Positions 49,228 to 58,870 are shown, counted from the first letter of the stretch. The stretch is DNA of 64,000 bases from Sinorhizobium medicae (GCF_007827695.1 NZ_VITA01000003.1:372001-436000); one strand, 5' to 3'. The notes: generated by a model from the sequence alone, not told the origin. Numbers and translations: made by a program.

Positions 49228-50472
49228 TTAGCGGTCGGCCAACGCCTCGTCCTGGGCCGCCAGTTTGCAAAGCATGCCTGCAACCTCGAACGACTTTTCG
49301 AAAGCTGAGACCGGCAGGAATTCAAATCGGGAATGGAAGTTGTAGGCGCCGGTGAAGAAGTTTGGCGTCGGTATTCCCCGTGCCGAGAGGACGGCGCCAT
49401 CGGTGCCGCCGCGCATCGGAATGCGCTTTCGTTCAATCCCGAGTGCGTCGAAAGCCTGGAACAACAGCGTTCCCGGGCGGCTGTCGTCGCGCAGGCGGCG
49501 GCCGATATTGTGGTAGGTGTCGGTCAACCGGCACTCGACGCGGCCGGAGGGATAGTGCGCGTTGACCAGCGCCGTTATGGCAAGGAGCTGCTGCTTGCGC
49601 CGTTCGAATTCTGCCGCATCGAAGTCGCGAATGAGCACGTTGAGTGTTGCCTTGCTGTCATGGGCAACAAGCTCTTTGAACCAGAAGAACCCTTGCCGAT
49701 CCTGCGTGCATTCAGGTGTATCCTTGCGATCAAAGTGCGAGACGAAGTCCAGCGCCAACAAAAGGGGGTTCACGAGGGTGCCCTTTGCGGCCATCGGGTG
49801 TGCGCTGACGCCGGTAAAGACGATTTCAGCCGATGCGGCGTTGAAGGTCTCGAGCACGACTTCGCCGAGCTCGCAACAATCGATCGTGTAGGCGAAGTCA
49901 CATGCAAAGCGCGCCAGATCGAGCGCCTTGGCGCCGCGCAGACCGATTTCCTCGTCCGGCACGAAGGCGACGAAGACGTCGCCATGGGCGCCTTGCCCAT
50001 CGAGCCGGGCGAGAAGTGTCATGATGACCGCGATCGCCGCTTTGTTGTCCGCGCCGAGCACGCTGGTGCCGTCGCTGACGATGATGTCTTCCCCCGACCA
50101 GGCGAGGAGTTCCGGGTGTTCGGCGACGCGCAGCCAGATGTCCTCCTGAGGGTTGAGGCAAAGGTCCGTGCCTTCGAACCGGAGGATTTGCGGCCGGATA
50201 ATGGCAGAGAGACCGACATCGACCGTATCGAGATGCGCGATGAACCCGATCTTTGGCGCGTTGGGCCTGGTGCCACGCTTCACGCCGGTCACAATCGCCT
50301 GCTCGTCGAGCACGACGTCCTCGACCCCGAGCATCCGCAACTCCTCGGCCAGCAAGGAGGCAAGCTCGAACTGGCCGGGGGAGGAGGGCAGGGACGCAGA
50401 GTGACCGTTACTCTGGCTCTCAATGGCCACGTACCGGAAAAACCGGCTGACCAGCTCGTCGCGCGTTCTCAT
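49228..50472 (-). CDS. pepT: Peptidase T (tripeptide aminopeptidase)
   Basis: M20B zinc aminopeptidase releasing the N-terminal residue from tripeptides in the cytoplasm. 414 residues. Metal and catalytic motifs: IGFIAHLDTVD (His, Asp), SVLGADNKAAIAVIM (Asp), VAFVPDEEIGLRGAKALD (Glu pair), YTIDCCELGEV (Asp) and RGGTDGAVLSARG near the end (last His in YNFHSRFEFLP). The ATG at 50472 follows GAGGAAAATA; the frame is open far upstream without homology. Last gene of the peptide operon, 116 bases after the CapA-like gene. Confidence 0.93.
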   Translation of the reverse strand: MRTRDELVSRFFRYVAIESQSNGHSASLPSSPGQFELASLLAEELRMLGVEDVVLDEQAIVTGVKRGTRPNAPKIGFIAHLDTVDVGLSAIIRPQILRFEGTDLCLNPQEDIWLRVAEHPELLAWSGEDIIVSDGTSVLGADNKAAIAVIMTLLARLDGQGAHGDVFVAFVPDEEIGLRGAKALDLARFACDFAYTIDCCELGEVVLETFNAASAEIVFTGVSAHPMAAKGTLVNPLLLALDFVSHFDRKDTPECTQDRQGFFWFKELVAHDSKATLNVLIRDFDAAEFERRKQQLLAITALVNAHYPSGRVECRLTDTYHNIGRRLRDDSRPGTLLFQAFDALGIERKRIPMRGGTDGAVLSARGIPTPNFFTGAYNFHSRFEFLPVSAFEKSFEVAGMLCKLAAQDEALADR

Positions 50473-50588
50473 TATTTTCCTCGTTTGCAACGGTTGCCGT
50501 GCTCGCCACACGGAGGTGGCCGCCGGTCCTCGGCCGTGGCCGGAACAACCCACAAGAATGGCGGCGCCAGACCCGACCCGCCGGTCCA

Positions 50589-51827
50589 CTATCGCGCTTG
50601 CAGCCTGCCGACATTGCCGGAGATTTCTATATGCGCGCCCAGTCGCGCAGATTGCTCCTGAAGCCGGCCAAGGATCCTGACCGCGCTGTCTCCGGTTACA
50701 AGCTGTGGAACCAGCCGACGTTCCAACACCCCGTCCTCCAATCCATCGTCGCCCCCGATGACGACGGGATGGAAGCTGATGTCGATGAGGCTGTTGTCGC
50801 TGGCAAAGGAGCAAACCCCGACGACACTTTCCCAGACTTCCGCTGCGGTCCAGGTCGACTTCTCCGATCGGACATGGAAGATGAAATTACCCAGGCTGTA
50901 GAAGATTGGCCGGCCTCGATAGATTTCGACCGGTTGCAGCACCGGCGCGCCGTGACTGACAAACATGGACGCGCCTGCGTCGATGCATCGTTTGGCCACA
51001 CCGCTCACCCATTCGGGCAGCTGATACCAGTCGGAAGCCCAGTGATGATGATGGAGATAGGCGATCACCAGTGCCTCGTCCCTGGCTGCAGAGGCGATCG
51101 CGGCAAGGTTTCTTGCCATGTCGACCTCATCTATCCTTACACCGCGTCCGTACCGGTCGGACCGTTTGAAGACACAGCGGGCGATAGCGACTTCGGCCTG
51201 CGGGTCGAGGCGCGGCGGATCGTCCGGCTGGCTGTCATTGGCGAGGTCGATGGCAGTGTAGCCGATCTTGTCGCGAACCGCTCGGATCTGCTCAAACGCG
51301 AGATCGTCGACCTCAAGCACCTGTGAAAGACGAAGCCGGTTCACACCGGGGCGTTCGGGGCGATTTTCGTCCGCGTCGGCGGCATACATGAAATCGGGTC
51401 CGGGGCCCCCGTCCATCGCAACGAGGGCAATACGGCGTTGGTTGATCGTGGCGATGCTGGCACGCGAGACTTCCTGCGCGTTGCGGCCGAGACCGGCATG
51501 GAAAAAGCCTCGTTTCTCCACCTCCTCCAGCGTCGAAAGCACCCCGGATGGTCCGAGGTCGAAGGCATGATTGTTCGAAAGCGACAGTGCCCGAAAGCCG
51601 ATGGCGCCAAGTGCATCGAGAACGACCGGGTCGCTGCACCCGAAGAACGATCCCTTGAGGGGCCAACCCCCGTGCGTACCGAGGATCGTTCCCTCGAAGT
51701 TGGTGAAAGAAAGATCCGCCTGCCGAAGCAGCGATTGAACGTCCTGAAAGGCGGGCGTGCGGATATCGCGGATATCGTGCTTTATCAGCGATTGGCCCGT
51801 GAGCGCCAAAGTGAACCTGTCATTCAT
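50589..51827 (-). CDS. CapA-family metallophosphatase-like protein
   Basis: 412 residues. CapA/PgsA fold (calcineurin-like) motifs: LSFTNFEGTI, LSNNHAFDLGPSG, AYLHHHHWASDWYQLPEW, and SHGAPVLQPVEIYRGRPIF followed by SLGNFIF. The family box usually written GHHPH is SHGAP here. No signal peptide, so probably cytoplasmic, unlike capsule CapA. The family includes proteins linked to poly-gamma-glutamate. It sits between the peptide ABC transporter and peptidase T, which suggests action on a peptide or gamma-glutamyl compound; substrate unknown. Confidence 0.85.
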   Translation of the reverse strand: MNDRFTLALTGQSLIKHDIRDIRTPAFQDVQSLLRQADLSFTNFEGTILGTHGGWPLKGSFFGCSDPVVLDALGAIGFRALSLSNNHAFDLGPSGVLSTLEEVEKRGFFHAGLGRNAQEVSRASIATINQRRIALVAMDGGPGPDFMYAADADENRPERPGVNRLRLSQVLEVDDLAFEQIRAVRDKIGYTAIDLANDSQPDDPPRLDPQAEVAIARCVFKRSDRYGRGVRIDEVDMARNLAAIASAARDEALVIAYLHHHHWASDWYQLPEWVSGVAKRCIDAGASMFVSHGAPVLQPVEIYRGRPIFYSLGNFIFHVRSEKSTWTAAEVWESVVGVCSFASDNSLIDISFHPVVIGGDDGLEDGVLERRLVPQLVTGDSAVRILGRLQEQSARLGAHIEISGNVGRLQAR

Positions 51828-51919
51828 ATGTCGTCACCTTTTGATGGCAGTGCGTGCCTAAAATTCCAAGAAAGGGGCGTTGACGCTTGCGCGTCGGTGT
51901 CCCGACCAGGCAATCGCGC

Positions 51920-53593
51920 TCAACACGTGAAGCGGCGGGGCCGGGCATCGATGAGGCTGCGCGTGTAGGGATTGCGCGATTGTGAGAAGATGAAGTCGGA
52001 CGGCCCGAAGTCTTCGACGCGGCCATCCTTGAAGATGTAGAGGGAACTGCAAAGCTGCTGGACGACGGCGAGATCATGGGAAATGAAGATCATCGTCAGG
52101 TCGCGCTCGGCGACGGTATCTTTCAGAAGGTCGACGATTTCCGCCTGTACCGACACGTCCAGGGCCGAGGTCGGCTCGTCTGCGACAATGATCTGGGGCC
52201 GGGCCAGCAATGTCCGCGCGATGCAGACGCGTTGCTTCTGGCCGCCCGACAATTGATGCGGGTGGCGGGTGAGCAAGCTTCGGGGGAGGCCGAGCCGATC
52301 CATCATTGAAGCCAGATCCGCTGGCGCGTCATTGCGACCTGTCGCGGCCGCAAACCGGATGGTTTCGCGCAGCGTCTCGCCGATGGTCATCCTGGGATTG
52401 AGCGACACGGCGGGATCCTGGAAGATCATCTGCACGCGGCCGAGAAGACCGCTGCGGCGGCCGCTCTTTGCAACGTCGAATTGCCTCCCGCCGATCGTGA
52501 TCCTGCCCGACGGCGCGCTGTCCAACCCCGCGATGATGCGGCCAAGCGTCGTCTTTCCGCTTCCACTCTCGCCGACGATCCCGGTGATCGTGCCGCGCCG
52601 CAGGTGAATGGTCACGTCGCGCAAGGCGAACTTTGCCTTGCTGCCGGCACGGCTCCAGGGGAAAACGCGCTGGGAGAAATGTTTCGAAACACCCTTGGCG
52701 ATGAGAAGCATGGTTTCGCGGTCGCCTTCCTCGGTGGCACCGGTTCGGCTCTGCCTGTCATCCGGGTTTGCGGCGGTTGCCGGGATGCGCAGCCTTGGAA
52801 CCGCGGCAAGCAGCTTTCGCGTGTAGTCGTGGCAAGGATTGTCGAGAATGGCGGCGGTGCGCTCCTGTTCGACCACCTGGCCCTTTCTCATGACCAGGAC
52901 CCGGTCGGTGATTTCCGAGACGACGCCCATGTCGTGGGTGACGAGGATGATCGACACGCCCGTTTCGTCGACGAGGGTTCGAAGGAGCCCGAGAATCTGC
53001 TTTTGAACCGTGGCATCGAGCGCCGATGTCGGCTCATCGGCAATGACGACGTCTGGCGATCCGGCCAGCGCGATGGCGATGACCACCCTTTGCCTTTGAC
53101 CTCCGGAGAACTGATGCGGGTATTGGCGGTATCGCCGCTGCGGGTCCGGTATTCCAACGCGGGTCAGGAGGTCGAGAGCACGGTGACGCGCCTGGCGTCG
53201 CGAAAGAGAACCGTCGATCGCCAGAACCGTTTCCTCCACCTGCATCCCAACGCTCATCAGCGGGTCCAGCGAGGCGGTATGATCCTGAAAGATCGCCGAT
53301 ATCCGCCGCCCCCGGATTGCCTCCCGCGCGCTTGCCGTCATCGCTTCGGTCGACATGCCGTCGAACTCGATCGTTCCGGATGTCCGTTGGAATTCCGGCG
53401 CCAGCAAGCCGAGGACGACATTGCCCAGCGTCGACTTTCCGGCGCCCGACTCGCCGATGATGCCGAGGATCTCGCCACGCCCGAGGTCGAAACTGACATC
53501 GGCCAGGATTGTCACCGGTCCGGACGCCGAGAGATGGCGAAGTCCGAGGTTCTTCACCCGAAGCAGGGGTGTCTTCAAGGGTTCTTCAATCAT
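51920..53593 (-). CDS. Double ATP-binding protein of a dipeptide/oligopeptide ABC transporter
   Basis: 557 residues, two complete ATPase domains fused (DppD-DppF type). First: Walker A GESGAGKSTLG (about 45), signature FSGGQRQRVVIA, Walker B DVVIADEPTSALD. Second: GESGSGKTTLGRI (about 335), LSGGQKQRVCIA, IIVADEPTSALD. The ATG at 53593 overlaps the permease stop by 4 bases. Confidence 0.95.
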   Translation of the reverse strand: MIEEPLKTPLLRVKNLGLRHLSASGPVTILADVSFDLGRGEILGIIGESGAGKSTLGNVVLGLLAPEFQRTSGTIEFDGMSTEAMTASAREAIRGRRISAIFQDHTASLDPLMSVGMQVEETVLAIDGSLSRRQARHRALDLLTRVGIPDPQRRYRQYPHQFSGGQRQRVVIAIALAGSPDVVIADEPTSALDATVQKQILGLLRTLVDETGVSIILVTHDMGVVSEITDRVLVMRKGQVVEQERTAAILDNPCHDYTRKLLAAVPRLRIPATAANPDDRQSRTGATEEGDRETMLLIAKGVSKHFSQRVFPWSRAGSKAKFALRDVTIHLRRGTITGIVGESGSGKTTLGRIIAGLDSAPSGRITIGGRQFDVAKSGRRSGLLGRVQMIFQDPAVSLNPRMTIGETLRETIRFAAATGRNDAPADLASMMDRLGLPRSLLTRHPHQLSGGQKQRVCIARTLLARPQIIVADEPTSALDVSVQAEIVDLLKDTVAERDLTMIFISHDLAVVQQLCSSLYIFKDGRVEDFGPSDFIFSQSRNPYTRSLIDARPRRFTC

Positions 53594-54477
53594 GCCGGAT
53601 GGTTCCTTGGATCGAGACTGCGCCGGACGTCTTCGCCGACGAGATTGATGCTTGCGATCAGGCCGAACAGAGCGAGGCCAGGAAAAAGGCTGATCCAGTA
53701 CTGGCCGGTCAGCAGATACTGAAAGCCGTTTGCAACCGCGGAGCCGAGCGACGGCTTGTCGATCGGCACGCCAAGCCCGAGAAAGGACAAGGTCGCTTCG
53801 AGTGCGACGGCATGACCGACTTCGATCGGAATCAAGGTCACGGCCGGTGCGATGCTGTTTGGCAGCAGGTGGCGAAAGATGATGCGTGCGGTTGGCAGCC
53901 GCATCAGTCGGGCGGCGTCGATATAGGACTTGTTCGTCTCGCTTAGCGCCACGCTGCGCGCGATCCGCGCATAGGTTGCCCATTGCGCGATGATCAGGGC
54001 CAGAATGATCCGGTCGATACCCGGCCCAAGCGTCACAATGGCGATCAGGGCGATGAGTATGGTCGGCAGGCTGAGCTGAAGGTCGACGAGCCGCATGATC
54101 GCGGCGTCGACCCACTTGCCGAAATAGGCGGCACTGACACCGGCGGTAAGCCCGATCAGGGCGGCGATCGCGGCGCTCGTGACCGACACCATGAGGCTGA
54201 TCCGCAGGCCGTAAAGAATGGTGCTGACGATATCTCTGCCGAGCCCGTCGGTGCCGAGCAGGTAGCGAAAACCGCCGCCGCCCATGGTTCCCGGCGGGGA
54301 GGATGCTTCCCATCCATATATCTGCAAGGGATCGTAGGGATTTTGCGGAGCGATCGCCGGTGCCGCAATGGCGAGCAGTATATAGCTGGCCAGCAGGATC
54401 TTGGACGCGGTCAAAACCGGTCCAAGAGGAGGCTTTTTCAGCCCCTTTAGAATGTCAGCTTTCATGGCAGGTTTCAT
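53590..54477 (-). CDS. Peptide ABC permease, DppC type
   Basis: 295 residues with an N-terminal membrane segment, then the periplasmic LLGTDGLGRDI typical of DppC/OppC and the binding-protein-dependent permease loop (SETNKSYIDAARLMRLPTAR, EAA-like). About six helices. Starts 14 bases after the DppB-type gene. Confidence 0.94.
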   Translation of the reverse strand: MKPAMKADILKGLKKPPLGPVLTASKILLASYILLAIAAPAIAPQNPYDPLQIYGWEASSPPGTMGGGGFRYLLGTDGLGRDIVSTILYGLRISLMVSVTSAAIAALIGLTAGVSAAYFGKWVDAAIMRLVDLQLSLPTILIALIAIVTLGPGIDRIILALIIAQWATYARIARSVALSETNKSYIDAARLMRLPTARIIFRHLLPNSIAPAVTLIPIEVGHAVALEATLSFLGLGVPIDKPSLGSAVANGFQYLLTGQYWISLFPGLALFGLIASINLVGEDVRRSLDPRNHPA

Positions 54478-54491
54478 GGCAGGTCACCTTA

Positions 54492-55466
54492 TCAAGACAG
54501 GCGCACGCGCGGGTCGAGCACGGCGTAGAAGAGGTCGACCAGGGCGTTGAGCGCGACGAATGCGACCGAGATGAAGGTCAGCGTCGCCATCACCACGGGC
54601 CGGTCGAGCAGCTGGATGGAATCGATCAACAGCTTGCCGACGCCCGGCCATGCGAAAATCGATTCCACGACCACGGCAAAAGCGAGCATGCCGCCAAATT
54701 GCAGGCCGATGATTGTCACGATCGGCACGCTGATGTTTGGAAGCGTGTGGCGAAGCAGGATCCTTCGGGAGGACAGCCCTTTCGCGCGACAAAACCGCGT
54801 GAAGTCCAGGTTCTCGACTTCGATCGTGCCCGATCGCGAAAGCCGCGCGATCAAGGCGACGTTCGGTATCGCCAGCGCCAGGGCAGGAAGGACCATGTGC
54901 CAGAGCCCGTTCCCGGTCAGAAAACTCCACTCCTGGCCAAGGAACCGCGCCGTCGTGCCGCGGCCGCCGGATGGAAACCAGCCTGTCAGGATGGCGCCGA
55001 GCAGGATGAGCATCATGCTCAGCCAGAATGACGGGATACTCAGCGCGAAGACGCTCGATCTGAGGACCGTCCGGTCGAAGATCGTGCCGCTCCGCCGGCC
55101 GGCGAGCAGCCCGAGGCCGGTTCCAACCGGCGCCGCGATAAGCATGGCGACGCATGCGAGCTCCAGGGTCGCCGGCAGCTTGCTCATGACCAGCGCGAAG
55201 GCCGGCAGATGATAGATATATGAGGTGCCGAAGTTTCCGCGCACGACATTGTTGATGAAAAGCAGGTACTGGCGCCAGATCGGCTGATCGAGGCCGAGCG
55301 CGATCGTGGCCTGGCGGATATCCTCCGGCGTGGCGGTTTCGATGTTGACGACATTGAAAACCGGATTGCCGACGCTGTGGACGCCAATGAAGCCGATCAG
55401 CGACATGGCGATGAGGAGCAGGAAGGCTTGCGACAGCCTGCCGAGGACAACAGAAATCAGGGGCAT
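54492..55466 (-). CDS. Peptide ABC permease, DppB type
   Basis: 324 residues. N-terminal helix with AFLLLIAMSLIGFIGVHSVG, the loop LGLDQPIWRQYLLFINNVVR and the C-terminal EAA-like region LDFTRFCRAKGLSSRRILLR, all features of DppB/OppB. Gap of 6 bases to the binding-protein gene. Confidence 0.94.
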   Translation of the reverse strand: MPLISVVLGRLSQAFLLLIAMSLIGFIGVHSVGNPVFNVVNIETATPEDIRQATIALGLDQPIWRQYLLFINNVVRGNFGTSYIYHLPAFALVMSKLPATLELACVAMLIAAPVGTGLGLLAGRRSGTIFDRTVLRSSVFALSIPSFWLSMMLILLGAILTGWFPSGGRGTTARFLGQEWSFLTGNGLWHMVLPALALAIPNVALIARLSRSGTIEVENLDFTRFCRAKGLSSRRILLRHTLPNISVPIVTIIGLQFGGMLAFAVVVESIFAWPGVGKLLIDSIQLLDRPVVMATLTFISVAFVALNALVDLFYAVLDPRVRLS

Positions 55467-55472
55467 GATCGC

Positions 55473-57077
55473 TTACTCCGTCGCGGCAAGCGTCTGCATC
55501 GCCGTGGTCCAGCCGCGGGGATGCATCGCATAGGAGGCAACGCGCGGGCCGTAGCCGACGATGTGATGGAAGTGGTAAAGCGGTATGATCGGCTGATCGG
55601 CCATCACGAACTCGGTCGCTTCGGCGAGCGCCTTGTTGCGCTCAGGGCCCTCCTGGATGCTTTCCGCCCTTGCGAGCATCGCGTCGAAAGCCTGGTTGCG
55701 ATAATGCCCGAAGTTCAAGGCGCCGTTCCCGCTTTCAGGGTCCGGTGAGGCCAGCAGAGCGTGGAGGATGATGTCCACCGCTTCGCCGGAAGCGCCGCCG
55801 TACCAGACGGCATAGTCGCCGGCGGCACGCTTTGTATTGAAAACCGAAAACGGCGCCGCCGCCGGCTGCGCCTTTACTCCGATGCGGGCCCAGCTTTGCG
55901 CAATCGCCTGAAGGCTCTCGCCGTCGCCGGGATAACGCCCGGCAGGTCCGGCGAGAATGAGGTTGAAACCGTCAGGGAAACCAGCCTTTGCGAGAAGCGC
56001 CTTGGCTTCGTCATACTTCGGAGCCTCCGGCTGCAAGGTTTCCGAGGTACCCGGCAAGCCGCCGGGAAAGAGCTGGGCTGCGGCCGTGCCATAGCCCGAG
56101 AGGATCTTGTCGACCAGAATTCCGCGATCGGTGGCCATGGCGAGCGCACGACGGACCAAGGCGTCCTTGAACGGATTGGCGATCGGCTCGCCGGACTTAT
56201 CGGTCACGCCGGGAAGCCTGTCTCGCTCCACGTCGAACTGCAGGAAGTTGATCCGCGCCGCGCCGACGCTGGCTATCCTGGCGCCGCGCTGCTTCAAAGA
56301 GGCAACGTCGCGTGCGGGAATAGCATCCGCCAGGTCGACTTCGCCGGTGCTGAGTGCCGCCACGCGGGCAGCCGGGCTTTCGATGACCCGAAACGTTACC
56401 TGCGGCCAGCCAGGCCTGCCGCCCCAGTAATCATCGTTCCTGGCGAGCTTCAGCACCTCGCCGGAACTCCAGCTTTCGAATGTATACGGCCCTGTGCCGA
56501 CCGGAGGGTGGCCGGCCCTGCCGGCATTGAGCTCTTCGGTGGTCTGGAACCCCTGTGCCGGCCGGTTCATCACAAAGATCGACGAGAACGACAGCGGCAG
56601 GTTGGGGATATTGCCCTTGGTGTCGATGACGACGGTGAGAGGATCGGGTGCCGAGACCGATTCGATGCCGGTCACATAGGACCGGAAGCCGCCGCTCGGG
56701 GATTTGAGGAAATCCCGTATGCGCTCGATCGTGTAGACGACGTCGTCCGCCGTCAAGGGCGAGCCGTCATGGAAGCGGACATTCTCGCGAAGCTTGAACT
56801 CCCACTGCCTGTCCGACACCGCGCGCCAGGAGACGGCCAGACCCGGTTTCAGATCGAGACGGTCATCCTGGTAGACGAGACGCTCGTAGATATGGGAGAG
56901 CAGCGAGGTGTTTTCGTTGAGATTTGCGTAATGCGGATCGAGCGTCATCAGCTTGTACGATGTCGCGATCCGAAGCTCCTCCTGCGCATGACCAGACCCT
57001 GGAAGACCGCTCCAGAAGGTGAGCGAGATCAGCAATGCGGCAAGCCGATGTGAACAAAACCTGCTTTGAATTTGCAT
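55473..57077 (-). CDS. Peptide-binding periplasmic protein (SBP_bac_5)
   Basis: 534 residues. Signal peptide with cleavage near GSGHAQEEL, then family-5 features: SYKLMTLDPHYANLNENTSL, NVRFHDGSPLTADDVVYTIE and VGTGPYTFESW. The ATG at 57077 follows GAGGGAAC. First gene of the operon; it is divergent from an XRE regulator, sharing a 159-base promoter region. Ligand expected to be a dipeptide, oligopeptide or similar amide. Confidence 0.94.
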   Translation of the reverse strand: MQIQSRFCSHRLAALLISLTFWSGLPGSGHAQEELRIATSYKLMTLDPHYANLNENTSLLSHIYERLVYQDDRLDLKPGLAVSWRAVSDRQWEFKLRENVRFHDGSPLTADDVVYTIERIRDFLKSPSGGFRSYVTGIESVSAPDPLTVVIDTKGNIPNLPLSFSSIFVMNRPAQGFQTTEELNAGRAGHPPVGTGPYTFESWSSGEVLKLARNDDYWGGRPGWPQVTFRVIESPAARVAALSTGEVDLADAIPARDVASLKQRGARIASVGAARINFLQFDVERDRLPGVTDKSGEPIANPFKDALVRRALAMATDRGILVDKILSGYGTAAAQLFPGGLPGTSETLQPEAPKYDEAKALLAKAGFPDGFNLILAGPAGRYPGDGESLQAIAQSWARIGVKAQPAAAPFSVFNTKRAAGDYAVWYGGASGEAVDIILHALLASPDPESGNGALNFGHYRNQAFDAMLARAESIQEGPERNKALAEATEFVMADQPIIPLYHFHHIVGYGPRVASYAMHPRGWTTAMQTLAATE

Positions 57078-57192
57078 TTTGAAGTTCCCTCTTTTTTGAG
57101 TTTTTGCCGCAGCCGGCATTGCCGCGGTGGGGCGCGCCCCATTTCGCGTTCAGCCGTCGGCCACAAAGATCCGGATTTCACTTTTGTAGAGT

Positions 57193-57209
57193 ATACTCTG
57201 TAGATGAAT
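57193..57209 (+). promoter_or_regulatory. Shared promoter/operator element, copy 2
   Basis: ATACTCTGTAGATGAAT, preceded by the palindrome AGAGTATACTCT (57188-57199), which includes a TATACT -10 like box. GTAGA is repeated on both sides (57086-type spacing: 57086 is not meant; the copies are at 57086+100, i.e. 57186-57190 and 57200-57204). Same spacing to the XRE ATG as copy 1. Confidence 0.6.
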
Positions 57210-57236
57210 ACGCTACATGGCAGGACCACTCTGGTT

Positions 57237-57455
57237 ATGAAAGTCCGAGAAACCGTTGCACGAAATCTGAGAATTGCCAGGAACGACCGCCAGCTGAGCC
57301 AGGAGGAACTGGGGCTGCGGGCGAATGTTCACCGCACCTACATCGGCATGCTGGAGCGTGAAGAATACAATCCCACGATCGAGATGCTGGAGAAGCTTGC
57401 GACCGCCCTCAATCTTAAAGTGGTGGATTTCTTCAAAACCGATGCGAACCAATGA
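57237..57455 (+). CDS. XRE-family regulator next to peptide operon
   Basis: 72 residues from ATG 57237: MKVRETVARNLRIARNDRQL, then SQEELGLRANVHRTYIGMLE and the end DFFKTDANQ. An in-frame ATG at 57204 lies in the probable transcription start and lacks homology. Divergent from the peptide operon, so it is the first candidate for its regulator; resembles the gene at 38685. Confidence 0.87.
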   Translation: MKVRETVARNLRIARNDRQLSQEELGLRANVHRTYIGMLEREEYNPTIEMLEKLATALNLKVVDFFKTDANQ

Positions 57456-57512
57456 ACAATCCGGCACCGAAGAACTCTGGCAATCGTCTCCACGCTGTCT
57501 TGCGCCATATCC

Positions 57513-58091
57513 TCAGCCCCCTCGAGATGCTCCGCGCGTTTCGGGCACCGCCGGTCGGTGAAGCCCGCTTCGGTGAAACGACATCTCCGCATCGATCTTC
57601 AGCAGGTCGGCGATGACGGCGCGCAGTTGTGGCCACGGATACTCGTCGCTGGTGACGGATGGCTGCCATTTGCTGACGATGGCATGGAGCTTGGCGGTTG
57701 CGCCGGCGAGCGAATGTGCCGGCGTCTTCCACAAGGTGTCCGCCACGATGCCCTCGGCGCTCGCCGCACGTCCCTCCGCCTCCACGGCCTCGCTATATCC
57801 GATTTCCTTATCGGCGGCCTTCCAGGCTTCGGGTGCGGTGAGCCGCGAGCCGACCGTTGCAAAGAGCTTTGTCTCGAGCCGCTGTTGTTTCACGCATGAT
57901 TGGACCAGCCGCTCCCGTGCGACGCACCACTCACGCCAGACTTCCAATGCCGGATCGTCATCGCACGCGTCCGGCAGCGCGTCCAACAATCGGGAAGGCT
58001 CCGGATCTGAGGTTAAAGAAGCAGCGACAAAGGAATGGAAGTCTCCCCGGGTGACCGCGGGCAAAGTTCTGCTATTGTCGGAATCAGCCAT
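57513..58091 (-). CDS. Hypothetical protein, 192 aa
   Basis: Soluble, helical, Ala/Glu-rich protein from MADSDNSRTLPAVTRGDFHS at 58091 (GGGAG upstream). Conserved-looking pieces: DDPALEVWREWCVARERLVQ, LWKTPAHSLAGATAKLHAIV, WPQLRAVIADL. Pattern common to uncharacterised alphaproteobacterial plasmid proteins that tally amino-acid counts; no domain recognised. Stands alone, convergent with the XRE gene. Confidence 0.7.
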   Translation of the reverse strand: MADSDNSRTLPAVTRGDFHSFVAASLTSDPEPSRLLDALPDACDDDPALEVWREWCVARERLVQSCVKQQRLETKLFATVGSRLTAPEAWKAADKEIGYSEAVEAEGRAASAEGIVADTLWKTPAHSLAGATAKLHAIVSKWQPSVTSDEYPWPQLRAVIADLLKIDAEMSFHRSGLHRPAVPETRGASRGG

Positions 58092-58218
58092 GATCCGAGC
58101 TCCCGTAAGCTTGGTTGTGGTTAGGCTGTGTTCGGTGTTGCGAGCACCGGGCACAGCCAATCTGAGTGTTTAACTGCCATATGAACGAAAAAAGTTCAAT
58201 GAGAAAACTAAAAATCTT

Positions 58219-58467
58219 ATGAGCGAAATAACGGGGGCTCAAATCCGGGCGGCGAGGGCGCTAATTAGATGGACCGCTGAGGACCTAGCAAAGTCTGCTA
58301 GCGTAGGTGTGTCGACTATACGACGCGCAGAAGCGGAGGATGGATCTCCATCAATTACGGCTGCAAATCTCAAACTGATCCGGATCGCTCTTGAAGCCGC
58401 AGGAATAGAGTTCGTTCGGGACAACGGCGTCGGCGTCGGTGTTTGCTTCAAGAAGCCGGTGCCCTGA
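58219..58467 (+). CDS. Small HTH regulator
   Basis: 82 residues: MSEITGAQIRAARALIRWTA, then EDLAKSASVGVSTIRRAEAE, with LEAAGIEFVRDNGVGVGV, a very common short rhizobial XRE-like regulator. Similar to the gene at 41297. AT-rich leader (58170-58218) supports a promoter here. Confidence 0.85.
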   Translation: MSEITGAQIRAARALIRWTAEDLAKSASVGVSTIRRAEAEDGSPSITAANLKLIRIALEAAGIEFVRDNGVGVGVCFKKPVP

Positions 58468-58676
58468 GCGGCGGGAAGGGCATTGGCGGAGACACTGCAC
58501 GCACCGAATTTCCGAGGAGCCGCGCGCGGTTGCTGAGAACGGCGTATCTTGCGGTGGAAACTTGCCAAACCGCCCGGCACACGGTTCCGTTGATTTGAGA
58601 GCGGCTTTCGTACCCGCATCATCTTTCTTCGCCGGTGCTGCCTTCCGGCTCTGCCGTTGCCGCTACCGATTGCGTG

Positions 58677-58870
58677 ACTTAACTGCCAGCCTCAGCGCGC
58701 CTCAGAGAACGCGCGCTGAAAGCGCCAGTAAGACCGCGCCAGCGGGTGAGGACCGACCGCGAGGTCAGCCGCGGCCGCACGTGCCGGGGGGCGTAGGAAC
58801 TGGAGGCGATGCGCGACACGCAGTCCGGCCTCGACATCGGCAGGCATTCCATGGACAGGCTCCTCGGACC
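58677..58870 (-). pseudogene. Remnant of tyrosine integrase, related to the copy at 63.2 kb
   Basis: The minus-strand frame LTRWRGLTGAFSARSLR matches LTRWRGLTGAFGAPPLKGAL in the 63.2-kb remnant, and the flanking ~190 bases are clearly similar (e.g. ACTGCCAGCCTCAGCGC). Only this N-terminal portion is left. Confidence 0.55.
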
